A stretch of DNA of 64,000 bases, from the NCBI GenBank assembly GCA_032622095.1, contig CP136067.1:93796707-93860706 (forward strand), in the 5' to 3' direction. The stretch comes from Siphonodentalium dalli (Eukaryota > Mollusca > Scaphopoda > Gadilida > Siphonodentaliidae). The position numbers were made by a program, and so were the translations under genes. Below are positions 13,501 through 25,500 of the stretch, in pieces (positions within the stretch are counted from its first letter, which is position 1; each line of letters starts with the position of its first letter). The notes below the pieces were generated by a model, which did not search any database, had not been told where the DNA came from, and saw only the letters and a program-made list of their open reading frames with translations.

Positions 13501-16500
13501 CTTGTAATCATGATTACATTTTGATTACTTTTACTAAATATCAATATGGATGGCTATTGGATACGCATAGTCTCACACTGTAGCACAGATACAAACAACA
13601 TATCAGAAATTTAGTACAATTTTTTCATCTGTTATGTTAGTGGTACACTATGTACATTCTGGCAGTGGACACAGATAACACATAATTGCTGAAATGTTGA
13701 ATACAGCAAGTATGGCAATAAACTTATGATAAAGACAATGAAATGTTCTAATATGAAAAAAATAGGCGAGCCAACTTCAATTAGGATTAAATATTATTGG
13801 GAATGCTGCAGACAATGGCTGTAGAGTCACACTTGTACAATAGGGCTAATTAACTTAACAAAGCAGGTGTGATGTACATCCGTAGACCTAATTAGCTGGT
13901 TTGTCATTTACTGCACTCATGCAGTCAAGCCTCAATTAATCCTCATCGGGATATCAACTGAATGGATGATCATCAAATAAATGTTAGTGTTATTTTCATT
14001 GTTGGGTATTGAATCTAACAGAACATGTAAATAATTTATAATTGTTTCTAATGATATTTTCACAAATAGTATGCGTTAGTTTCAATGCATGTAAGAAAAG
14101 AAAATATATATTAAAAATATATTTACATAAATAAATACACATAAAACATAATATATTCCCAATAAGTTGGTGCACAACTTCATGGTGAAACCTCACCAAT
14201 ACATGTTAATGTAAAAAGTCTATGTGTTTATTGCTTGCTTCTTTCTATTGTTTCAGTCGTTTCTTGTTTCCATGTTATGTAGTGATGTTTTTATTCAATC
14301 AAATTTGATATTTTAATTTGATTTATTTTATTATTTATTCCTATGCAATAAAAATGGTTTGAAACTAATAAGATGTAATCAAAAAGTAATCGATTACATT
14401 TACTAAAGTAATTGTAATCATAATCGATTAAATTGGTAAAAACTAAATCAGTAATTGTAATCATGTCAATCAAAAGTAATTGTAATCGTAATCTATTACA
14501 TTGGCATGTAATCACCCCAACCCTGACTAGTATTAATCTACAGTAATGCTCTAAATAATCAGCTCCTTAACCACAGCAGAATTATGGGTAATTTTTCAGG
14601 ATTTAGTCAGAAATATGGCTTGTTGCAATTCATCAGAAAGCTCTCATTGAGAGCTTTCCGATGAATGGCAACAAGGCATATTTCCGATTAATTCCTGAAA
14701 AGTTACCCATAATTCTGCTGTGGTTAAGGAGTCGATTATTTAGGGCATACTGTACCTATACTATATTGTCAAAACTTTTGCTAAATGTTCATATATAGGT
14801 AATACATGTATTAATTAGGATTGGAATAAAATGTGTTTACGTCAAGTTCAACAGGGGAAATTCAACCTGATCCTAGGTTTCCCATAGCAGTTGAGGCAAG
14901 CAGAATGAGGTCCCCAGAGGGTAAATTTGTTGATGCTAGCCCGATAATTACAGGAAGCCTCAAGCATATAACAACTGCTGCCGTCATTACAACCCCAGCA
15001 TCTCCATGTAGTAAGACCCAGTTCTGAAACTCACATTATTATAATTACTGATTACAGGAAGCCCCAAGCATGTAACAACTCCTGCCATCAAGACAACTCC
15101 AGCGTCTCCGTGCAGTAAAAAACAGTTCTATTGTGACAAGAAATGTATAGCGGCGGGATTTAAATGTGACGGCGTTAAAGATTGTAAAGACGGATCGGAT
15201 GAAGCTAACTGTAGTAAGTTGATAATAATGGATATTTGTAATGTCATTAACCTCTTCACTGCTATGACGTCCGTAACTATTATGGGCTTAAAAGTGCATG
15301 TCATGTGCTATATGATCCGTAGTACCTACAGACCTACTTCAATGCACTAGTGTGTGACCATAATTCATCATTGGAACTCAGAAATTAGTGCAACTGGACA
15401 AGTTTATCTCCAAGTTTCTAACAATGTATCATGTTCAAGGATTGTGTATGATAATAGCCTTTGCACGAAGTCAGTTGTATGGTTATCGCGACATTTCCAT
15501 TATATTTTTCCATTGCAAAATGTCAAGAACGTCAACGACCCAGAACACGACATTAAGGCATCATTCAGCTGTGATGAGGTTAAATTTCTATTCTGAACTT
15601 TCGACAAGAATTTCAATGTTTCAAAGTCATTCATATTCATAATGACCCCGTTTGGTGCCAAAGCGCCGTGCTCGGGTCATATATAGGTAACAGGCAGGTG
15701 TACATACTTGTGACGTCACACATACTTTACAGTATACTGTAAAGGTGACACACATTGTATAACTTTCACTATATACAGTATTATATGATAGGCCTGTATT
15801 GTCAAAGGCCGTTGTCTAAACCATAGGCTATATTAATAGGTATAATTATCGCTGTTTACTCAAATCCAAAACAATCAACCAGATTAATGAAGCATTTGCA
15901 TTGTTACTATGCATGCGTTAGGCATAAATAGGCATATGGTTTCATAACTAATTACACGAACTTTCGCATGGTCATTCCCTTTAACCCGGAGCTGTGCTGG
16001 TGCAGCGATATAGATTCTGTGCCATAATACTACCAATGCATTCTCTTATATATGCGAATCTCCCATAGGGAGGTACATGTATATAGGGAGGTCAAGGTAA
16101 ATATTGTTAGGCCAATGTATTCTCTTATATATTCTCCATTTGCAACACTTGCATATATAAGAAAAAGCATTGACACAGGTTATTCAAAAAATTTCAGGAA
16201 GGTCCAGTCATGGAAGGGATAAGCATTTCCATTGTTATCATTGCATGATTTAGGCCTAAATAGGTATATAGTTTCATATAGTTATTCCTCCACATTGATG
16301 TAAATTTTCAACATCTGATACATTAATGCCCTAAATGATCGATGCCTTAACCACAGCAGAATTATGGGTAACTTTTCAGGATTTAGTCGGAAATATGGCT
16401 TACTGCCATTCATCAGAAAACTGAATGAATTATACTAGAGAACCAACCAATATGAAGTTTTGTTTTGAAATTCAAATATTTTCCCAGCTTCAGTAAAATT

Positions 16501-19500
16501 TTGCACATAAAATGGCCATCTGTTGAAAAAAATTAAATTTGGGGAGGGGAGTGTTAGTGTTGGAAAGTTTGATTTTCAAGTTGGAAACGTATGATATGAG
16601 AATGATAGTAGTGCGACCCCTGTCGTATTCAGAGAAGCACCAACTTTTTCAGAAATATGGGGTGGGAGGGCAAGTTATATTTTTTTATATTTTATTCTTC
16701 ATAACATAAATGGTGATGGACAGTTCTATAGATATTGAAGCAGTATCCTATCTTATATAATGCAAGGTGATTTAGATTGTCCAATTGTGGAATCCTTAAA
16801 AAGTACTGGAAAAAGTTCATTTTGGTCTCCAAGGGTATGAATCCTGTCATGTTTAATTCACAATATTGAATCAATTGATAATTCTCCCAGTTTTTCTGAT
16901 ACTTGACCTTCTGCTGTAATAATTCTAAAACTTTTTATTCCAGAAATATGTGCTTCGGGATTCTTTTACTGCAACCCACTATGTCTCCCCAACAGCAAGA
17001 AATGTGACGGAACCGCAGACTGTCCCATTGATAGTTCAGATGAAAGCATGTGTAACCTCAAAGGTAAGGATCTTAAAGATGGTCTATCTCTTCCTATAAC
17101 ATATGATTTATATAGTTTCCTGAGTATAAAATAATAGTTCTGAATCGAATACCCCTGTCCAGAAATGCCCCTAGCAATTAATACTGATTTTATTTCAAAT
17201 TTTCCAGCTGAATTTTCTAGTAAAATAATATACATACAATCAATTTGGTACATCCTCAACCCTTGTACTCTAGGCATACTTTACAGAGACGGACGAGGTT
17301 TGCCAAATGGGGTAAAACACTTGGGTCATGCAGTGCAAAATGACTGATAAACTATAGAGTTATCCTGGTTACTCTGTATTTGTTAATCCATGTGGTTTGT
17401 CCTTCATGTCAGGTACCAGTCTTGAGGTTTGAAATTGGGAGAAGTCACTTCTCCCTGTTGTGACTTCTCCCTGTTTGGTTATTAGACTGTTATCAGGGAC
17501 AAGTAACTATGGATGAAATTCAATTTACTCCCCAACATCCCTTTTGTGATCCAATAAGTATTATGCAATACAAGAGCCCATTTATAAAACCAGTATATAG
17601 CTATTGGGACATATGCATACTGGTATATCAGAGAGAAGTCACTTCTCACAGGGACAATGATAGGGAGAAGTGGCACGTTTTAGGGAGAATGTCTCCCAAG
17701 TCGCCCTCCAGGCTGGTCCTTGCATCATATGGAACACATTGGATACTCCCCTTGCATCCATGTAAGATGCCTCGTGCCCAAAGTGAAAGATCCCGGTCTT
17801 AATTTCCGAAAATCTTGTCCAGTAGTATTCACAGTGAATCCTTCTGGTCCAATTTAATTTATCAAATAAATTTTCCAGTATATTATCAGCAAAATATTAT
17901 GGTGTACCGTGTAGGGCCATGATTAAGTGATTACTTGTACTCATCATTTGTTCTATAATCATTGTCTATGATAACAAATGGTTAATGTCGCTCAACATTT
18001 GATTAAGGGTCAGACACACGTTGTGCCAAAATTTTCTGGTATTTCAAAATGGATTTTCTCAAAATCTGTTTCGAATATCTTTGTGAAATTTGGTGCAAGA
18101 GATTATTTTTGACATATATTTTTTTCAAAAGTGGAGTTCATATATCCATGTTATCATATCTCAAGATCATGAGAGGAGACTTAATTGTTTATTTAATGAT
18201 TATTTTCATTAAGAAAGGCAACTACCCATAAATAATTTTCTATATTTGAGGATTTTCATGCCATGCCTGTTGGTCAGTGAACAATTGGGATGAGATGAGT
18301 TGTGGGTCATGGGTTCATAACCAAGTTAAAGCTGACCACCATATATCTTAACACTGTGGCCTAATTATTGTTGATTTCTCCCTGCTTGAGTCGACCACGG
18401 TGCATATCAACATATGTTTGCATTGGGCTGGAATATTTGTGACTGCTTTATTCTTCATTATAATATATGGGTATATGATGTTATATTATGCAATTAAAAA
18501 TCTGGCTCAACATACAAATGAAGCCTCCTCTCACAGAGCCAAGACAATGTGAATTATTAATTATTCTAGCAGTTCTTGGTACCGAAATGGGAAAAAATAA
18601 AACTAAAATGTCAAACCTCTCAAATGTATTAAAATCCATTGTTTTTGTTGTCTCTCAATAATTCCTCAGATTCTACATACAATGAAGATGATGATATGTG
18701 AAGTTCAAGATTTTTTGCCAGATAGATCCAGAAAAATTCTTTGTTGAAAATCTCTTGCCATTTTTGGCTGGATTTATGCAAAATGTGCGTCTCCCCCTTA
18801 AGATGGTTCGATTCGACAAAAAGATCGTGATTCGCAAGCCTATCATATTCTTGATTCTAGATATATGTCATTGTGTCTGTATATGGCTTTTATTCTCTTC
18901 CAGTCTGTACTCCTCTTCTCTTTGCTCCCGTTTTTCTCGTTGTGATATGGCTTTGCAGCTAAGACGACATTAAACCCTAACTAAACAAAAAATAAACTTT
19001 AATATGGCTACCCCATTTGTAACCCAAGAGCATAAACAGGGGTATCTTTATAGTCAAGCCTGCAAATAGTGTGCCTGTTATTTGCAGAATGAGTTCCCCA
19101 GAGGGTGAATATATAGCATCACCAAATTCACCCTCTGTGGACCTCATTCTGCTTTGGCCTCATCTTCTGTGAAGTATCTATATTCTCAAATTAACATTGT
19201 TTTAGTTACTTTTTCCCTTCTATTCAGTTTCTATATCCCCTAATTGGCAGAAGTTAAAATGCATAATCGAGGTGACTAATGGGTGAAGATCACCAACTTC
19301 AACCGGGGTACTTCAATCTGATCCTAGGTCTCCCATAGCAGTTGAGTCCTGAGGAGAATGAGGTTACCAGAGGGTCCATTTGGTGATGCTAGCAGGATAG
19401 CTTCACTAAATTCACCCTCTGGGGACCTCATTCTGAAATTGTCAGACACACTTAATTCAGACTTGTTTGTAACCCAAGGGCATAAGAGATATCCTTATAG

Positions 19501-22500
19501 ATCCATTGGGTAGGTCACATGTCTAATTGAAACATCTGCATATTTTTTGTTTCAGTTTGCCCACCTAACTACTGCCTTGATGGAGGAAGCTGTGTTGTCA
19601 CTGTAGGCTCGGCTCCTATGTGTCAGTGAGTACCCATCATTATTATGCCCACCCCACCCCCAATAGTATGGGGATATATAGGAATCGACTTGTCCGTCCA
19701 TCCATGGACGCAACTTAGTCCGAATTTGTATTGCTACATTTTTGAGTCAAAAATTTTGAAACTTGGCACAGACATTTATTAACATGGGAAACTGCACCTC
19801 CGATTATGAGGTTCGTCCAACTTTTTTTTTTAAACGGGACGCATTGTGTTATTGGCCCGTCCATTCATCTGTCCTTCCATTCGCTTTTTTACATTTCCAA
19901 ATGATAACTTTAGTATGTCTGAACTGAATGAAATAAAATGTTGTATGTTGGTTTACTAGCACAAAATACAGGTCAAGTTCAAATTCCGGTTCCGCCTGCC
20001 AATAATGGTTTCAATCAGATAAAAAAAGTTACTGCAGCATGCGTGAATTCTAAGTAAAAAAAGGGCCTTAACTCCTTAAAAAAAACCTCTGATCAAATCC
20101 ATATTCAGACTTGATCTGTATTTTGGGATGAGAAACACATATACAAAATTTGGACAATCTGGATGTCGATACTATGTGTACCATACACATAACAAAATAC
20201 TTATTTTTAAAGATGGTCTATCACTTCCTGGAGCCACTTTATACAACATCAAAATTTCTAGGAAACTTGTTTTAGCACTGCTGTTCCCAAACATACACAT
20301 GAGAATTAAAGATCTGGTGTTAAAAATTTGCACATATAAGTGCCTTCAAAGAAAAATTTCAATCAAAATTTAGTTATGTTCTAAAAATAGCAACACAAAC
20401 TGTCCCGTTTCATAGAAAATAATTCATACAACAATCAATTCATGACAGAAGCTCCAGTTGACTGGTTTCCCTGTCTCATAATTATTATTTTACCCCCCCC
20501 CCCATATATATTATTTGATTGAATACTTTTTCCCCTTGAACAGGTGTAACCATAACGACACAGGTGCTCGATGTCAGTCGCCTTCAGCTCAACGACAAAA
20601 TCAGAACTCACCTTCCGGTACCAGCGGTAAGTTGTTCAGAATAGATTAATATTTATCCAGCGACCCCCACCTGGCTAAAAAAGTCAAATATAACACCTGA
20701 ATGCGATTAACCCTTCAATGACTGGAGCTTCCCGAAATTTTGCGAAAACCCTGTGCCAATGCATTCTCTTATATATACGAGTCTCCCACAGGGAGACTGG
20801 CATATATTTAAATGAGTTTGAGGATCTTTAAATGCGGCACTAGCGCAGCTCCCGTCATGAAAGGGTTATTATCAAGATAGTGTCACATAAAAAGATTTAA
20901 GTCACAGTTATGACACTTTTTCTAATTTTCATTTTAGTTTTAGCTCATCAGCATAGTTATAACTTGAACACATGTCTGCTTATGTGGTTGATGTTTGACA
21001 TATGGCCTCTTCCTAATATCGTGATCTAGTATTAGTATAACCTCACTCACAGCCCGTTTTCCATATAACAAGTTTTGTTCATTTGTTTATTCTGAAATTA
21101 TGGCCCTTAACCCTTTACCCAACAAACCGGCCAAAACCGGCCAAATAAAGCTTCAACAGCCTAAACTATCTTCTGTCTGTCTCAATAGAACCATACAAAT
21201 ATGGGTATCATTGGAACCGGCTCCTTGACCACATTGTGATAGTTACAGTTATGCCCTGTGCCAATGCATTCTCTTATATATGCGAGTCGACCATAGGTCG
21301 CCTCGCATATATAAGAGAATGCATTGGCCTAAAAAAAATCTTTTTTTACCATTTTTTCTTACATTCTTTAACAATTTTATAATTTTTAATGTGTTAAGCC
21401 AATGCATTCTCTTATATATGCGAGGCGACCTATGGTCGACTCGCATATATAAGAGAATGCATTGGCACAGGGCCCTTCTGTTGGGTAAAGGGTTAAAGTG
21501 TAAGATACGCCCATTGTTTTATCTTCGTTATATTAGATTGGATGCATACAGTAATGCTCTAAATAAACGACTCCTTAACCACAGCAGAATTATGGGTAAT
21601 TTTTCAGGATTTAGTCAGAAATATGGCTTGTAGCCATTCATCGGAAAGCTCTGGTTAAGAAGTCAATTATTTAGGGCATTACTGTTCGATCTTTGGTATA
21701 TTCATGAATCCCGATTGGATGAAGGATATATGCACATGCTACAGCTTTTGTCCAGTCATCGCAAGCCAGATTAACCCTTTCACGTCGGATTATGCGCTAG
21801 TGCAGCATTAAAGATCCTGTGCCAGTGCATTCTCTTATATATATATAGGGAGGTCAAGGTAAATATTGTTAGCCCAATGTATTCTCTTATATATAAGAGA
21901 ATGCATTGGCACAGGGTTTTTCCCAAAATTTTAGGAAGCTCCAGTCATGGAAGGGTTAAGTCATTTATAATAAGCCAATTCCATCTTGCGAGAGTCACTG
22001 TGCTATGCAATTGTTCTGATGGCCAATGATATGACCTTGTTTTCAGGTTGGAAGATAGCGTTACCCGTGGTGTTCTCCCTTGTTGGTGTGGCATTGATTG
22101 TAGTTGTTCTCATTTTCAGGTTGGAAGATAGCAGTAGCCGTGGTCTTCTCCCTTGTTGGTGTGGCATTGATTGTAGTTGTTCTCATTTTCAGGTTGGAAG
22201 ATAGCGGTAGCCGTGGTCTTCTCCCTTGTCGGTGTGGCATTGATTGTAGTTGGTGTAATATTCTTCATCAGAAAGAGGCAATCCCAGTGAGTATTAAAGA
22301 CATATTATGGACTTGTTCGGATGCGTGAAATCGATCAGATAGTACTCAGGCCCTATGCCAACCTAAGGGATATAGCATTCTATTAACATTGCCAAAGTTT
22401 TCAAAGAAATCGACCATACCACTCCATAGAAAACATTGTCTGAACTATTTTCGATTGTAAATTTTTTACATGTCGATTCGGGATGCAACTATCGTCCATA

Positions 22501-25500
22501 AACTAACACAAATGATTTCGCCATCGAGAGTCATTACATTTAATTAATATATATTAAGTATGACAATGTGTGTTGTCATTTTGGATTAATATTTATAAAA
22601 AAGAACTACTTTGAGCAAGATTATTCTCAATTTCTAAGTACGATACCAGAGTGTTTCACATCACTAATAACACTCCCATAATATATCACTGATTGACACA
22701 ATAAAACTTCATCCTCAATATGTAAAATAAAAATATTTACAGTAATGCCCTAAATAATCGACTCCTTAACCACAGCAGAATTATGGGTAATCTTTCAGGA
22801 TTTAGTTGGAAATAAGCCATATTTCTGACTAAATCCTGAAATATTACCCATAATTCTGCTGTGGTTAAGGAGTCGATTACTTAGGGCATTACTGTATTTC
22901 CCTTAATATCCTAGTGAAAAGATCATAGGTCAGGATAAAAATGTTTTTACTTGAAAAATAATCGTCAAGTTTTATATCTGTGAAGTGAGTGGCTAGTCAT
23001 TGAAACTTCTGGTCAAACTTTGATATTGCATGGCAGCCATCTTTAGACTACTGGAGTTTGAAATCTCCTTAAAAATAGACTAATTTCCAGCGGCTAGATG
23101 TCGGTAGCCTTGTATTTTTTACATATGGTTATATTTGAGATATTTTTGCCATGTAGGGCTGCACGATATTAAGTGTGATCGGCACCGAAGCGTTTTAATT
23201 TAATGTAAGGTCAATATAGCTGCCGGTAAAGTGAACAGTTTATCCTGTTGTGCAAATTCTAGTATAAAAGTGCATCTATTTCAGATATAGTTCAAACATA
23301 AAATCTGACCTGTACAGCAACAGTACCCTATACGGAAAGACATAAAAAACGCTAATCCCATTGCCAATCTAACAACATCAGTAGAACAAGTTTACCCTTA
23401 CATGACAATATCGCCTTGCATCAGGTTACGGCCAACCACAGAGACACACAAAAACATGCCTGTTTATTGTATGGTTATATTTTGCGAATACCCATGTCTA
23501 TATTTTAAACAGCTACCATTTTACGAATACACACGTGTCTACCAGCATCTGGCCACAGTTGTTTATTTTCTGTTGGATGTTTTACTGTGGTCATTTCCAA
23601 GATGAAAAGTTCCAAATAATACAATTTGACAACTTGGTTTAGTGTTATCCACATGATAACTTATATCTTGCACTGATCCATAGCGAGACAACTCTGATTT
23701 CATTTATTTCATTTTTAGGCAATCACTATTTAGTCGAGAGACTTATCAGGGTATGGACAATCCAATGTATGGCTCGGACCTACCAGTAAGTATCCCTGAG
23801 TCCTGAGGTATATGATCTAGGCTATATAAGGGTAAACAATTAAAATTTTATCTGATTGAGCTATTTTTATTCATATATTACATCAAATTGTACATTCTAT
23901 TTTTGTCTGTATGAAACGGTTATCATCAATATTCTATATGTGATGGGGATGACTTAAGAAAACCACTATGCTTACTGCCAAATCATGTTATATTAAACAT
24001 TGTTTCATTCCGTCATCATACCGTGAGTTTTGTACAATACTTTGGTTACATGAAATAAGTTTAAACTAAGTATCCATACTCAATGTAGATTAAAGAGCAT
24101 TTAATTTTATTATTTTTATTTGTCTCCACACCATACTAATTGTACTGTAATCAATGTAATGGAATTACTAAGTCTAATGTCTTGCCCCATTTTTGTCATG
24201 TTTCTTAATTCTAAGAAAGTTATCTTTAGTTATTTGAAAGTACATTCCAACATAAGTAGGTGCAGCACCAGCGTGTGATGCCTGTCGATTTATCCTCTGG
24301 CAGTACTACCTGTGCATTAAAATACACTTTTCTTTTATTGACATATAAGAAATTCTCCCAATAGTATAATCAGGAGAGCCAATAATGTTTCCAACTACAT
24401 TACCGTATGATATAATTTGAATTCTTATTTCTTTAATGTTGTGTGGTACGTGTCCCCCATAGTGTTTATATTCCTGTGATTTAAAACTTGCTGACAAGTT
24501 TTACTGGTACGATTCCCGTCTATCACTTTTCATACTTATGTCAACATTCAAAATTGTCCATGTGGCGCTTCGAAATGTGTACCCAGGCTTACATTTTGCC
24601 TCTGTGTGGGTTAACGGAGACGGGTTGACCCCCGCATCTCGTGGTGAATCTACCCCCTTGCCCCAAGAGCTTTTGTTTCGACACTATTTTACAACCATGT
24701 ATGGCTTTGACCTACCACTAAGTATTCATACACCATGTTGATTGTATGAGCTTCATTTCAATTTGTGATTGAATAATTTCAGGTTGAGATGAACAAGATG
24801 GAGGCACCAACATTCGGAGAGCCATATAATGATGTGAGTAGTCTCCCTTGGTTCACTCTAATTCTTGCTTGAATATTCTGATAACGACTGAACTTTTATA
24901 TAGTGACTTTGTTTTTGTCAAGCAGTAGATATGAATCTGATGTATTTTACTCTTCCATGATATGAGCTGTGCTTGTGCAGCATTAAAGATCCTGTGCCAG
25001 TGCATTCTCCTGTATATGCGAGTCTCCCACAGGGAGCCTTGCATACATAAGAGAATGTACTGGCTTACAAGGTCAAGGTAAATATTGTTAGGCCAATGTA
25101 TTCTCTTATAAATATATGCGATACTTGCATATATAGGAGAATACATTGGCACAGGGTTTTCACAAAATGTCAGGAAGCTCTAGTCATGGAAGGGTTAACA
25201 GATATTATCATCTGAATTCTACCTCTATATACAAAGAATCAAACCACTATAAATGATTCTCCTAAACATTTCAATACTTATGTTATACCGCTGGACCTAA
25301 ATTCACTATAAAGTCAGACAACACAGTAAAAGGTAGACCAAGTCTTCTTGGGTAGCAGTACACGATTTCACGGGTTGTAGGGGGTCTGAAAAATAGAAAT
25401 ATAAGTATCTGGGGGCATAACAGCAAGTGTAGCCTGTGTTAACTGTGTCATTACTGGTTTGAAGGTTTATTTATTTTACAAAACTGGGAAAGTTCTCAAA

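Noticed and set aside
17165-17802. Extra exons between LDLa-4 and the EGF exons
   Set aside because: Frames have no cysteine pattern, and part belongs to a transposon-like segment; the phase-1 join from 17063 to 19556 already works.
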